DNA from: Arthrobacter sp. ATA002 | Lineage (GTDB): Bacteria > Actinomycetota > Actinomycetes > Actinomycetales > Micrococcaceae | Length of the DNA stretch: 64,000 bases | Reading direction: 5' to 3' | NCBI RefSeq assembly: GCF_026898095.1 | Contig: NZ_CP114015.1 | Coordinates: 3,782,001-3,846,000, forward strand | Notes under the pieces: model-generated | The model's database searches: none | The model's input: only the letters and a program-made list of their open reading frames with translations | Told to the model about the DNA's origin: nothing | Part shown: positions 46,057-58,718 of the stretch, in pieces | How the letters are laid out: each line of letters starts with the position of its first letter | How positions within the stretch are numbered: the first letter of the stretch is position 1 | Position numbers and translations under genes: made by a program

Positions 46057-47548
46057 CTAGCGCCGGAAGAGCTTGGCGTACACCCGGTGCAGCGACAGGG
46101 CACTCTGGACCGTCCGCGAGGAAGTCAGCCGCCGGTGTTCGGCCTGCAGCTCCTCATGTTCGCGCGCCTGCTCCCGGGTGTAGGAGCGGAGCCGGTCCTC
46201 TTCGACGCCTTCCTGTGCCTCCACGCGGGAACGCGGATAGAACGCTGCCGCGCTTCCCTCCGCTGCTGCCACCCAGGGGCCGTGTGCCTCAAACCGCGGC
46301 ACTGCGGGCAGGTCGGCGCAAGATGAACCCGAGGATCCACGGAGCGGCGGATGCCCCGACAGGACGGCGGCCGCGGCGTCCCACCAGGATTTGCTCCACG
46401 CTGTCCGGGACGGCAGTGCCGCCGTGAGATGGCCCGAAATGTCGCTGCGGCGCTGCCAGGCCTCCGTGAGTGCCGGGCCCAGCAGGTTCTCCTGCAGCGC
46501 GGGCAGGGAAGGGCAAAGTCCGCCATCCCCCAGTTTCCCATCGCCCCTGCGATCCGGACTCCGCTGTAGGTGTCCGTTGCCAAACCCACGACAGGAACTC
46601 CGGCGGAGAGCGCAAAGACCGCCGGATGGTAGCGGGAAGTTACGACCAGGGAGGCGCCGGCCGTCAGAGCCGCCACCTGCCGTGCCGGCAGGACCGGCAG
46701 CTGCTGCAACGGTGTGCTCATCGAATCCGCAATGCGGGTGTGGGACTCCAGGTCCCAGCCCCGGTCCGAGCCAACGCCCATGTGCGGAATGAAGACCGCC
46801 GGCAGTCCGGTCCGTTCGTGCAGGGCGTCCAGCTCCGCACCCAGCCGGGCAGGAAAGTCACCGGTATCCGCGGAGGTGGGGGCAACAGTCACGGCAACAT
46901 AGCCGCTGTCCGGCAGTGCGTCGATGCCGCTGCCCAGTTCGGCGCCCGAAATCTCCCCGGGTTCCAGGAAGGACGCATCATCCAGGCCTGCGACGGCGGT
47001 GGCGCCCAGACTCCGCGCCAGCTGCAGGGACGCCGGCTCCCGCATCGAGCTCATCGCCGCCGATTCCAGCATCCGGGCCAGCTCGGCGGCATCCGGAGCG
47101 GTCAGCTGCGGGCCGAGTGTCTGGCCGGAAATGACCACCGGCTTTCCCAGCGCCCGGGCAACCGCGACGACGGCGGCACGCTCGTAGAGCAGCCAGCCGT
47201 AACGCGAGTTCAGGTTGCCGCCGCCGGCAACCAGGACGCCGTCGCATTCCGACAGCACACCAATCAGGGCGCGGGCCGGGTCTCCGGCCGGAAGTTCGGC
47301 GGTACCGCCGAGATGGCTGCGGATGCGCCGCAGGTAGGCTTCACGCTCGGCCGGCGGCCAGGGAAAGGAAGCGTTGCGGCGGCACGGCAGCCAAACAGCC
47401 GCTGCGTTTGTTCCGGGTTGCGGGAAAGCAGCAGCACCTGCAGTCCGCGGCGGCGCAGTTCATCAGCAGCCGCGTGTCCCATGGCTTCGTCGCCGGCGTG
47501 ATAAACGTCCTGGCCGAGGTCAGCCAGGACAGCAATACGTACTGTCAT
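46057..47548 (-). CDS. Polysaccharide pyruvyl transferase family protein (two frameshifts in this sequence)
   Basis: Transfers enolpyruvate from PEP to a sugar of a wall or surface polymer (CsaB-like family). The N-terminus VLADLGQDVYHAGDEAMGHA and the GAGGGNLNS-type segment VLVAGGGNLNSRYGWL are family landmarks, as are HMGVGSDRGWD and SRYHPAVFALSAGVPVVGLA. Breaks: GGG 47361-47363 and GGG 46501-46503 (plus strand), one base each. Corrected length is about 497 residues. Beyond the catalytic domain is an 80-residue helical tail (YTREQAREHEELQAEHRRL then a basic end). The gene overlaps GT2 by 4 bases. Confidence 0.86.
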
Positions 47549-48534
47549 CTGCGGGATTTCCCGCGCAGGGCCGTCAGGAGCACGGCCGCAGCCGTGTTGC
47601 CGCGCCGCAGGATGCCGCTGAAGCTGGTCCGGCGCGTGACCGTATCCTCCAGCCGCTGGAGGGCGTCGGTGAGCTGCGCCTGCATCGCATCCATTCGCCG
47701 CTGGTTCTCCAGCAGCAGCTCCTTCTGCTCGTTCATCATGCAGCTCACCTCTAGCAGGACTCCCAGACCCCCGTTGCTCAGGTCCCTGCGCAGGTACTCA
47801 TCGCGGACATAGCGGTCGAAACGCCGATGGTCCGCAGCTTTGTCGAAGATGCTGTTGGCGTCGGCGCCACTGGCGGCAGGGCGCTGGCTCCAGAACGCAA
47901 GCACCTCTCCGTCCAGGAACCCGATCGGCTGGCGGGAGAGCACCCGAATGTTGAATTCCCAATCTCCGCAGACGTCCATTCTTTCGTCGTAATAGCCAAG
48001 TTCTTCATGCAGCGACCGCCGGTAGAGGAAGGAAATAGGGACGGCACGGTTAACCTGGAGCATCTCACCAAGTGATATTTGCTGCATATCCCCCCAGAAA
48101 GGAACGGACCCCGTCTCCCGGATTTCGTCACCGTCAATTTCTTCATAGCGTATGTTCGTCCGTACGACAACCCCCGCATCGGAAGAATCAGCCAGATAAC
48201 GGACCGTCCGCTCGAGGAATTCGGGGTGCCAGAGATCGTCGTCGTCGTGAATGGCAATGTACTCGGAGTCACAGCTGCGGATACCTGCATTGGACGCTGC
48301 TTCCATCCCCCGGCTCTGCTCGTGGGTCACCACGGTGACCAGCGCCCGGGAGGCTTCGGGGAACAGGGCGAGCACATCTGCGACGCGTTCGGGGCTGCCT
48401 CCGTCATTGACGACGACCACCCGGATTCCGCGGTAGGTCTGGGAAAAGATGTTGTTGAGCGCGCGCTGCAGAAATTGCGGACGGTCCTTGGTCCTGACAA
48501 TCACGGCTACTGACGGTGTTACTGGCGCTGACAC
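47545..48534 (-). CDS. Family 2 glycosyltransferase
   Basis: Inverting GT-A sugar transferase using a nucleotide sugar. 329 residues. VAVIVRTKDRPQFLQRAL opens the fold. The metal/nucleotide Asp cluster HDDDDLW is at 96-102, and the acceptor-side DVCGDWEFNIRV is near 187. The last 70 residues form a coiled coil (MMNEQKELLLENQRRMDAMQ) with a basic tail ending RGKSRR. It is cotranscribed with the pyruvyltransferase, whose start overlaps its stop. It diverges from the SLH protease across 297 bases of partly AT-rich DNA that hold no gene. Confidence 0.9.
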   Translation of the reverse strand: MSAPVTPSVAVIVRTKDRPQFLQRALNNIFSQTYRGIRVVVVNDGGSPERVADVLALFPEASRALVTVVTHEQSRGMEAASNAGIRSCDSEYIAIHDDDDLWHPEFLERTVRYLADSSDAGVVVRTNIRYEEIDGDEIRETGSVPFWGDMQQISLGEMLQVNRAVPISFLYRRSLHEELGYYDERMDVCGDWEFNIRVLSRQPIGFLDGEVLAFWSQRPAASGADANSIFDKAADHRRFDRYVRDEYLRRDLSNGGLGVLLEVSCMMNEQKELLLENQRRMDAMQAQLTDALQRLEDTVTRRTSFSGILRRGNTAAAVLLTALRGKSRR

Positions 48535-48831
48535 TTGGCTCCCGGGGTTGACTCCACTTCCTCCTCCACGATACCGGCAGCCCGGGCGCCGCGATTATCG
48601 CCCGCCGGACCGGGCCGGGCCGCGCCCGCGGAACGATTCGCTTTTACTGTTGACATCTCTTTAGCGAGGAACAAAGGTACAGGTAGCGCCGCGGTTTGAT
48701 CCTGACCAACAAATCGTGAAACTACCCGGTTCGTCTTTTAGTCAATACCTCATTGCCCAGTCTCGGTCGGTGGGATTCGGATCAAAGATTCGTCCCAGGC
48801 GTCGGCATCCTTTCTTAAAATAAGGAGAAGT

Positions 48832-51800
48832 ATGAACAATCCAAACCATCGGAGATCAGGAAGGGCCACGCTGGCGACACTTGCCGGCCTGGCCTTGGTC
48901 TCCAGTATGTGGACCCCGGCTTCGGCCGTGGAGGGAACACGCAGGGGGACCCGACGGCACAGGGCCTGGCCCGTGTCTCGCCGGAACTTAAGGTCTCAGC
49001 TGACTTGTCCACTAAGCAGGGGCCGGTCTCAGTGTTCGTTCAGTTCACCGGCAAAGGCGCCTTTGAACAGACTCAGCCGCAGGAAGTCCGCAACGGGCTT
49101 GCCGCACCCCTGAACAAGGCATCCGAGGTGCAGCAAATCCGTGCCTCGATCGAAGCGCAGGCGCAGGAAGTTGCCGCACAGGCTTCCTCCAGCATTCTCT
49201 ACACGACCACCAACACCATCCCCGGTGTCGCCATGAACGGTGACGCCGAGGCCATCCGGGCGCTGGCATCACGCAGCGACGTCGCGAAGATCACCGGCAT
49301 CGTCCCGAAGACCCACGAAAACAAGGGAGGGACATTGATGTCCGCGCCCTTGATTCGTGGGTGCAGCGGGACCAGACCGGCGAGGGAATCACCATCGCCG
49401 TGCTGGATACCGGGATTGACTACACGCACTCCGACTTCGGCGGCCCCGGAACCCTGGAAGCCTTTGCCACGGCACAGGCTTCCAACGAGATGCCAGCCGC
49501 GGATTCGGGCCTGTACGATCCTGAGAAGTTTGCCGGCGGCTGGGACCTCGTCGGGGATGACTACAACGCCGACCCGACCGTTCCCGAACTCTACAACCCC
49601 GTCCCCGCGCCCGATGCAAACCCGCTGGACTGCCAGAGTCACGGTTCGCACGTCGCCGGCACTGCAGCCGGTTACGGCACCAACGCTGACGGCACCACCT
49701 TCCGGGGTGACTATTCGGAGCTGACGGCCGAGGACGTCAACGCCATGGGCATCGGCCCGGGCACCGCACCTGAGGCAAAGCTTGTCAGCGTCCGGGTGTT
49801 CGGCTGCGACGGCTCCTCCGAGGTGGTCGGCCAGGCCCTGGACTACGTCCTGGACCCCAACAACGACGGCGACTTCAGCGACCGGGCCCAGGTTGTAAAC
49901 ATGTCCCTGGGCTCTACCTTCCCCGCCTACGACGATCCGGAAAACGACATCGTCAACGCGTTGACCGCGCAGGGCATCCTGTCTGTGGTTTCCTCCGGCA
50001 ACTCCGGCGACATCTACGACATCGGCGGCTCGCCGGGCAGCGCCGAAACAGCGCTGACCGTGGCCAACAGCGTTGGCTCGCAGACCACCCTGGACGCCGC
50101 CAGGGTCCTGGCTCCGGACACCGGAACCGCCAGCGGCCAGTACACCGCCAGCTACAATTACGCCACCGCTCCCGCGGAAGCCCTCACCGGCACCGTAGTC
50201 ATGGGTCCGGAAGGCGACAACTCCGACGGGTGTGCCCCGCTTGATGCCGGGGACGATGCCGGCAAGTGGGTCTGGCTCACCTGGGATGACGACTCCACCA
50301 CCCGTGAATGCGGCTCCCTGGTCCGCTGGGACAACGCAGCAAAGGCCGGCTACGCCGGCGTCGTTGTCGATTCCACCCTCAACGGTTTTGACGCCGGCGT
50401 CGGCGGCAATGCGCTGATCCCCGGCATCCAGCTCACCGCGGATTCCTCGGAAGAGCTGCGACCGGCTGCCCAGGCCGGAACCCTCGAAATCGAACTCGAT
50501 CCCGCACTGGTGGGTTCGGTAACCGGAGAGTCCGGCGCGCTGGACACCCTGAACTCCAGCTCCTCGCGCGGCGTGCACGGTTCCAACGGCGTCGTCAAGC
50601 CTGACGTGGCCGCTCCGGGCACGCAGATCAAGTCCGCGCAGGTGGGCACCGGTACCGGCGCCTCCATCAAGAGCGGCACATCGATGGCCGCGCCGAATGT
50701 CGCCGGCATCGCGGCACTGGTGATCGCGGCAACCGACTACAACCCGTACGAGGTCAAGTCGATCATCATGAACACCGCCACCCACGATCTCCTGACCGCC
50801 GACGGCATCGCGTACGCACCGAACCGTGTCGGTTCGGGACGCGTCGACGCGCTGGACGCCCTCGAGACGAAGGTCCTGGCTTACGACACCGAGAATCCCC
50901 GCCTTACCTCGGTGAACTTCGGTGTCCTGGAGCTCGGTGCCAATCCGATCGAGCTCACCCGCACGGTCACCATCGAAAACAAGGGCGACTCCCCGCAGAC
51001 CTTCACGGCTGAGTACCTGGCCGCGACGCAGGTTCCCGGCGTTGTCGTCAGCACCGGAACCGCACCGGTTTCCGTCCCCGCCAACGGCAAGGCCACGGTC
51101 CCCGTCACGCTCAGCATTGCTGACCCCGCGGCGCTGATCAAGACGATGGACCCGGCAGCCGACAAGATCCAGGCCGGCAATCCCCGCCAGTACATTGCCG
51201 AGGCCTCCGGCCGGCTGCAGCTAACGAGCACGACCTCCGAAACCCTCCGGGTGCCGGTGTACTCCGCTCCGAAGCCGACCGCCAACATGAAGGCCAGCTC
51301 CAAGATCACGTTCGCCGACGAGTCCGCGCTCTCCGCGCTGACCACCTTCAGCGGCCGTGGCCTGGATCAGGGCGAAGGCAGCGAGGCCTATGTTTCGCTG
51401 GTGACCCCGCTGGTTCTCGGTGCCGAGAGCGAGCGCCGCAGCGACTTGGCCCTTGAGTCCCTGTACTCGCTGGACCTGCGCACCGTAGGGGCTTCCTCCA
51501 ACGTCCCGGCACTCACTGCCGTCGGCGGAGATCTGGATACCTCCACACTGAACATCGGACTGAGCACCTGGGAAAACTGGCCGTCGCTGAACAGCAACAG
51601 CCAGGTTGCCGTTGAATTCGACACCAACAATGACGGCGCAACCGACTTCCTGGCCGCCACGAGTTCAGCCTCCGGGCTGGACCAGTTGGTATTCGCGATC
51701 TATCCGGTGGTGGATGGAGAACGGGGCGATTCGATGGGTGTTCTCCCGGTCAACGGACGGCTCGGAGATGTTGATACCAACAACTTCGACACCAATGTGC

Positions 51801-52723
51801 TGACCCTGCCGATGCCGGCTGCCGTCCTTGGGCTGGACCTGACCAAGTCCGCCCCGATCCAGTACCGGGTAACCACATCCAATGCCCTGAGCGTTAATGA
51901 GAGCGGGCAGAATGTCCCGGTCGACACCACCGACTGGATTGGCTTCAACGTCACGGAGCCGGCCATGTGGTTCCAGGGCGCCCCGGGCACCGAGAATGTG
52001 AACCTCTTCGAGGAAGTGGACGCAGCAACCCTGGCGGTCAACCGCCAGGCCAGCACCACCGAGGGCAAGGCACTGTTCCTGCACCACCACAACGCCGAAG
52101 GCGTCAAGGACCAGGTGGCCAAGATTGAACTCGGCCCGCTGCGCTTCCCGGACGTTCCGGGCGGCATGTTCGAAGAGGACATCAACTGGATGGCCGATCA
52201 GGACCTGACCACCGGTTACGACGACGGCACCTACCGTCCGGCCGGCTCCATCAACCGTGATGCGATGGCTGCCTTCCTGTACCGTCTGGCCGGCTCCCCG
52301 GCCTACGACGCACCGGATGTATCGCCCTTCACGGACATCACACCGGACACCCAGTTCTACAAGGAAATCTCCTGGCTCGCGTCCAGCGGGATCTCCACCG
52401 GCTATCCGGACGGCACGTTCCGCCCGGTGGCACCGGTTGCGCGTGATGCGATGGCTGCCTTCATGAACCGGTTTGCCGGCGAACAGTGCTCCGTTCAGGA
52501 TGCATTGGGCTACCAGGCTCCGGGCACGGCGTCGTTCACCGATGTGGACGTGAACAACCAGTTCCACAAGGAAATCTCGTGGATGAAGGACTCCGGTGTT
52601 TCCACCGGCTGGCCGGACAACACGTTCCGTCCGTACGAGGACGTGTCGCGTGAAGCCATGGCGGCGTTCATTCACCGCCTGGACACGTACAACAACGAAA
52701 ACGGCGGCTGCAACTCCTTCTAA
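48832..52723 (+). CDS. Secreted subtilisin-like serine protease with three SLH repeats (two frameshifts in this sequence)
   Basis: About 1297 residues after correction. Signal peptide ending SSMWTPASA, then an inhibitor-like prodomain (SVFVQFTGKGAFE, NTIPGVAMNG). S8 catalytic triad: Asp in AVLDTGIDYTHSDF (about 192), His in SHGSHVAGTAAG (about 268), Ser in SGTSMAAPNVAG (about 613). A protease-associated insert lies between His and Ser. Fn3-like C-terminal domains follow. Three SLH repeats occupy about 1105-1297, with GYDDGTYRP, GYPDGTFRP and GWPDNTFRP. One G is missing at 48933-48935 and one at 49329-49331. AAGGAGAAG precedes the ATG. SLH repeats bind pyruvylated wall polymers. Confidence 0.93.
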
Positions 52724-52761
52724 CCGGGAAGGAGCCGCCACTGAAGTAACCAGCAGATAAA

Positions 52762-52803
52762 AAGAGCCGCGGGTCCGGGAGAAATCCGGGTCCGCGGTTC
52801 TTT
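52762..52803. terminator. Bidirectional terminator between protease and fpg genes
   Basis: Arms AGAGCCGCGGGTCCGG and CCGGGTCCGCGGTTCT pair over 16 bases with three G-T pairs. An A run lies on the left (T run on the minus strand) and TTT on the right. It lies between convergent genes. Confidence 0.85.
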
Positions 52804-52881
52804 GCTCGAAACCGCTTTTTACCCGCAACCGCTCTGTGCCCGCAACCGCTCTGTGCCGGAGACAGCCTCAACTGCCGCCGG

Positions 52882-53781
52882 TTACTTCAGCAGCTTGGAC
52901 AGCCTGCGGTCAGCAAGCAGTTTGCCGCTGGTCTGGCAGGTGGGACAGTACTGCAGCGACGAGTCCGCGAAGGACACTTCCCGGACGGTGTCCCCGCAGA
53001 CCGGACAGGGTTCCCCGGTGCGGCCGTGGACACGCATGGCCCGGCGTTTCGAGTCTTTCAGTTCGGCTGCCGGGCGGCCGGCCGCGTTGGCATTGGCCGA
53101 TTCGAGAACGGCCCGCAGCGCCTCGTACAGCCGCGACACTTCCTCGTCCTTCAGTTTGGCCGCGACAGCAAACGGCGACAAATGGGCGGCATGCAGGATT
53201 TCGTCGCTGTAGGCGTTGCCGATGCCGGCAATGACCGACTGGTCCCGCAGCAGTCCCTTGATTTGTCCCCGGTGCGCGGCGACCAGGCCGGTGAAGGCGG
53301 CGAAGTCGACGTCGAACGCCTCCGGTCCCAGCCGCGCGATACCCGGCACGTCGGCGGGGTCCCGCACCAGATACACCGCAAGTGCTTTCCTGGTGCCGGC
53401 TTCGGTGAGGTCGAAGCCCGGCTCATCCCCGCCGTCGTGCCCCGGTCCTTCCCGCGGAGCGAAACGCACCCGCAGGGCCATGCTCCCCTTGCCGGGGCGC
53501 AGCCGTCCGGGCTTCAGCGCATCCGACCAGCGCAGCCAGCCCGCTTTGGCCAGGTGCATCACCAAGTGGACCCCACCGGTGTGAAGGACAATGAACTTGC
53601 CCCGGCGTTCGACGCCGGTCACCGGTGATCCCCGCAGGGCATCCACCGGAACGCCGGCAGTCTTCAGGACCGCGAAGGACAGCACCTCCACATCGGACAC
53701 GACAGCCGGCGGAGCACCGGACGGTAGGAGCTTTTCCCGCAGGAAGTCGACGAGACCCTGCACTTCGGGCATCTCTGGCAT
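52882..53781 (-). CDS. Fpg/Nei-family DNA glycosylase
   Basis: Removes oxidised purines or pyrimidines and cleaves the AP site. 299 residues. PEMPEV after the start gives catalytic Pro2-Glu3 as in Fpg PELPEV, which is why 53781 is chosen over the ATG three codons later. H2TH: DQSVIAGIGNAYSDEIL. C-terminal zinc finger CPVCGDTVRE ... YCPTC. The second paralogue of this family in the window (the other is at 27005-27813). The sequence is closer to the Fpg-like group found next to ramB in some actinobacteria than to classical MutM; this placement is inference. Confidence 0.93.
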   Translation of the reverse strand: MPEMPEVQGLVDFLREKLLPSGAPPAVVSDVEVLSFAVLKTAGVPVDALRGSPVTGVERRGKFIVLHTGGVHLVMHLAKAGWLRWSDALKPGRLRPGKGSMALRVRFAPREGPGHDGGDEPGFDLTEAGTRKALAVYLVRDPADVPGIARLGPEAFDVDFAAFTGLVAAHRGQIKGLLRDQSVIAGIGNAYSDEILHAAHLSPFAVAAKLKDEEVSRLYEALRAVLESANANAAGRPAAELKDSKRRAMRVHGRTGEPCPVCGDTVREVSFADSSLQYCPTCQTSGKLLADRRLSKLLK

Positions 53782-53790
53782 GGACCCACC

Positions 53791-55338
53791 CTAACGGCTT
53801 ACCGGAATCTGGTCAGTCCCCCTTGTTAGTCCCCCGTGCCCGTCCCCCGCATGCGCCTGCAGGAAGGAATACACCTCGGTCTCATCCACGCCGGGGAACG
53901 CCCCCGGCGGCAGGGCGGCCAGCAGGTGGGAGTGTGCCCGGGCGCTGGGCCAGGCGAATCCGGACCATTCCGAGGCCAGCTCCCCCGGCGGCGTGCGGCA
54001 GCAGTCCGGATCCGGGCACCGTGACTTGGACCGGGCGGCAGTGTCACGCCCGCGGAACCACTTCACATGCGCATACGGCACTCCAATACTCAGCGAAAAC
54101 AGGCCGCCGGAGCTGCGCTCGGTGCGGGCCGTGCACCAGTACGTTCCGGCCGGGGTATCCGTGTACTGGTTGAACGCACTGAACTTGTCCGGCACCGCAA
54201 ACACCTCCCGCGATGTCCAGTACCGGCAGATCGGCTGGCCCTCAATGGCGCCCGTGTGGTCGGCGGGGAACGTCACGCCGTCGTTCTCATAGGCCTTGTA
54301 GACAATGCCGGATTCATGGACCTTCTGGAAATGGGTGGGAATGCCCAGGTGCCGGGTGGCCAGGTTCGTGAACCGGTGGGCCGCCGTTTCATAGGACACG
54401 GCAAACGCATCACGGATGTCCTCCACCGCAATCTCCTTGGCGGCCTTGGCCCGCTGCAGAAATTCGACGGTGGCGTTCTGCGGCAGCAGCAGCGCAGCAG
54501 CGAAATAATTGGTTGCCACCCGCTGGCCCAGGAACTCCCCGTAGCTGCGCGGTGTCTGATGGCCCAGGACGTAGTGGCCCAGGGCCTGCAGCAGCACCGA
54601 CCGCGGGTCATGGTCCGAGCGCTGGGACTGGGTGAGGTAGATCCGCCGGTTCTTCAGGTCGGTCACGGACCGGGTGGAGTGCGGGAGGTCGGCGACGTGA
54701 TGCAGGGCGAAACCCAGATGGGCGGCAATGTCGGCGATAACATGCTGCGAGAGCGGACCCGAAGTATGCCCCACCGAGTCCAGCACCTGCTGGGCAGCCT
54801 CCTCGTACTCCGGGAAGTAGTTGTCCCGTTCCCGCATCATTTTCCGCAGCTCCCCGTTGGCCCGGCGGGCTTCCTCCGGAGTGGCCACCTGCTCGTTGAG
54901 CCGCCGCTCCAACTCTGACTGCAGCCCCACCAGGGATTCGAGCACATCCGTGGGCAGCCGGGAGCTGATCCGAACCGTGGGCAGCCCGAGGGACGCGTAC
55001 AGCGGCCCGCGCTGGGCCCGCTCCAACTCAATCTCCAGGGCGGCACGCCGGCTCGGCGGCTCCGCCCCCAGCAGGGAGTCAATGCTGACGTCCAGGGCGG
55101 CGGCCAGGGACTGCATCATGCCCAGTTTGGGCTCACGCTTTCCGTTCTCGATCAATGACAACTGGGACGCCACGGTACCCACGGCGGCCCCGAGGTCATC
55201 CAGGGTCATCCCCTTGGCTTTCCGCAGGTGCCGGATGCGCCGGCCCATGCTGATCACGTCCACGGAGCGTTCCGGATCGGAGCCGGCAGCGGGCTTACGG
55301 GAGGCCGGAGCAGGCCGGTTCCATGTCGTGTTCGTCAC
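53791..55338 (-). CDS. ramB: RamB-type regulator of acetate metabolism (XRE HTH plus ImmA/IrrE-like domain)
   Basis: 515 residues. An XRE helix-turn-helix lies at about 30-91 (IRHLRKAKGMTLDDLGAAVG, LSLIENGKREPKL). A long helical region and an ImmA/IrrE-like domain follow, in which the HExxH metalloprotease motif is degenerate: GHYVLGH. The C-terminal part has CRYW and Cys pairs in CPDPDCC, and is probably ligand- or zinc-binding. In Corynebacterium glutamicum RamB represses aceA and aceB, and here it is divergent from them. Acetate-linked repression of the two genes is therefore the likely role. Confidence 0.92.
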   Translation of the reverse strand: MTNTTWNRPAPASRKPAAGSDPERSVDVISMGRRIRHLRKAKGMTLDDLGAAVGTVASQLSLIENGKREPKLGMMQSLAAALDVSIDSLLGAEPPSRRAALEIELERAQRGPLYASLGLPTVRISSRLPTDVLESLVGLQSELERRLNEQVATPEEARRANGELRKMMRERDNYFPEYEEAAQQVLDSVGHTSGPLSQHVIADIAAHLGFALHHVADLPHSTRSVTDLKNRRIYLTQSQRSDHDPRSVLLQALGHYVLGHQTPRSYGEFLGQRVATNYFAAALLLPQNATVEFLQRAKAAKEIAVEDIRDAFAVSYETAAHRFTNLATRHLGIPTHFQKVHESGIVYKAYENDGVTFPADHTGAIEGQPICRYWTSREVFAVPDKFSAFNQYTDTPAGTYWCTARTERSSGGLFSLSIGVPYAHVKWFRGRDTAARSKSRCPDPDCCRTPPGELASEWSGFAWPSARAHSHLLAALPPGAFPGVDETEVYSFLQAHAGDGHGGLTRGTDQIPVSR

Positions 55339-55485
55339 ATTTTCAGATTATGCGAAGAAGTGCCTTTCTTGCCAGAGCAAACCTCTGGAAAGGGGGTTGT
55401 TCTTGCCGCAGTGTTGGTTGCACAGCAGGAACCGCCTCGTGACACAACAGGCGGTTGACGCAAACCCCTAAAGGAGACGTTCGAA
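55339..55485. promoter_or_regulatory. Divergent ramB-aceA control region
   Basis: 147 bases between divergent starts. TTCTTGCC occurs twice in the same orientation (55366-55373 and 55400-55407, 34 bases apart). A 6-base hairpin CCAGAG/CTCTGG lies between at 55372-55388. AAAGGAG is the aceA ribosome site. The repeats are candidate RamB sites by position; they are not a clear match to the published C. glutamicum RamB motif. Confidence 0.45.
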
Positions 55486-56799
55486 ATGACCCAGGACCAG
55501 AACACCGCCCCCACGGCCGAGCAGCTCACCGCCGACTGGGAAACCAACCCCCGCTGGGAAGGCATCCAGCGCGATTACACTGCCGACGACGTCGTCCGCC
55601 TCCGCGGGCGCGTCTCCGAAGAGCACACCCTGGCCCGCCGCGGCGCGGAAAAGCTGTGGGACCAGGTGCGCAACGCCGGCGACGAGGGCTACACGAACGC
55701 CCTCGGCGCCCTCACCGGCAACCAGGCCGTGCAGCAGGTCAAGGCCGGCCTGAAGGCCATTTACCTCTCCGGCTGGCAGGTGGCCGCCGACGCGAACAAC
55801 TCCGGCCACACCTACCCGGACCAGTCCCTGTACCCGGCCAACTCGGTGCCCACCGTGGTCCGCCGGATCAACAACGCACTGCTGCGCGCCGACCAGATCG
55901 AGTTCGCCGAAGGCGTCTCCACCGTGGATGACTACCTGGTGCCGATCGTCGCCGACGCGGAAGCAGGCTTCGGCGGCCCGCTGAACGCCTACGAGCTGAT
56001 GAAGTCCATGATCCAGGCCGGCGCGGCCGGTGTGCACTGGGAAGACCAGCTCGCGTCGGAGAAGAAGTGCGGCCACCTCGGCGGCAAGGTGCTCATCCCC
56101 ACCTCCCAGCATGTGCGCACCCTGAACGCCGCACGCCTCGCGGCCGACGTCGCCGGCACCCCCACCGTGGTCATTGCCCGTACCGACGCCGAGGCCGCCA
56201 CCCTGATCACGTCCGACGTCGACGAACGGGACTCCGAGTTCATCCTCCGCGAAGACGGACAGCCCGTCCGCACTGCGGAAGGCTTCTACAAGGTCCGCAA
56301 CGGCATCGAACCGTGCATCGCCCGTGCCAAGGCCTATGCACCCTATTCGGACCTGATCTGGATGGAAACCGGCACCCCGGACCTGGCCCTTGCCCGCAAG
56401 TTCTCGGAGGCTGTCCGCTCCGAGTTCCCGGACCAGATGCTGGCCTACAACTGCTCGCCGTCGTTCAACTGGAAGAAGCACCTGGACGACGACACCATCG
56501 CCAAGTTCCAGCGCGAGCTCGGGGCCATGGGCTTCAAGTTCCAGTTCATCACCCTGGCCGGCTTCCACGCCCTGAACTACTCGATGTTCGATCTGGCCCA
56601 CGGCTACGCCCGCAACGGCATGAGCGCCTATGTGGAACTGCAGGAGAAGGAATTCGGCTCCGAATCCCGCGGCTACACGGCCACCAAGCACCAGCGCGAG
56701 GTTGGCACCGGCTACTTCGACGCTATTGCCACCGCACTGAACCCGAACGGCAGCACGCTGGCCCTGGCCGGGTCCACCGAGTCCGCCCAGTTCCACTAA
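55486..56799 (+). CDS. aceA: Isocitrate lyase
   Basis: Cleaves isocitrate to glyoxylate and succinate, the entry of the glyoxylate shunt. 437 residues. The catalytic-Cys signature [14 protein letters not shown] is at about 192-205 and [13 protein letters not shown] precedes it. The C-terminal [20 protein letters not shown] is conserved in the family. AAAGGAGACG precedes the ATG. aceB follows 48 bases later in the same transcript, and ramB is divergent. It acts with pckG at 1.2-3.1 kb in growth on two-carbon compounds. Confidence 0.98.
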   Translation: MTQDQNTAPTAEQLTADWETNPRWEGIQRDYTADDVVRLRGRVSEEHTLARRGAEKLWDQVRNAGDEGYTNALGALTGNQAVQQVKAGLKAIYLSGWQVAADANNSGHTYPDQSLYPANSVPTVVRRINNALLRADQIEFAEGVSTVDDYLVPIVADAEAGFGGPLNAYELMKSMIQAGAAGVHWEDQLASEKKCGHLGGKVLIPTSQHVRTLNAARLAADVAGTPTVVIARTDAEAATLITSDVDERDSEFILREDGQPVRTAEGFYKVRNGIEPCIARAKAYAPYSDLIWMETGTPDLALARKFSEAVRSEFPDQMLAYNCSPSFNWKKHLDDDTIAKFQRELGAMGFKFQFITLAGFHALNYSMFDLAHGYARNGMSAYVELQEKEFGSESRGYTATKHQREVGTGYFDAIATALNPNGSTLALAGSTESAQFH

Positions 56800-56847
56800 A
56801 GTCCCGCCCACATCTTCCCTGCCTCGAAAACCCCGAAGGAGCACGCC

Positions 56848-58479
<1,632 letters not shown>

Positions 58480-58496
58480 CGCCGCAGCGCCGAGGC

Positions 58497-58514
58497 GCGG
58501 CGGTCCACCGCCGC
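58497..58514. terminator. GC hairpin after aceB
   Basis: GCGGCGG-TCCA-CCGCCGC is a perfect 7-base stem 18 bases past the aceB stop. There is no T run, so it may slow or process the transcript rather than terminate it. The rest of 58480-58718 holds no gene. Confidence 0.4.
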
Positions 58515-58718
58515 GGCTGGCGGCGGCCCTCCGGGCTGACGCCCGGCGGGCGAAGCGTCTTTCCACCAGGGTCCGGAGCCGGCAACAGCTTCGGGCCCTG
58601 TCGGCGTCCCGGGGCCCAGCTGCTGCCGTTGAGGCCCGGACAGCAGCCCGCACCGGCGTACCATGGATAGGCCCCTAGTTCGGGCCTGCTCCCCCAATCC
58701 CAAGGTGTGTTTTCTGCA

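Noticed and set aside
51665..52828. Long antisense frame over the SLH end of the protease
   Set aside because: The plus strand carries three regular SLH repeats; the antisense product is low complexity without a start signal.
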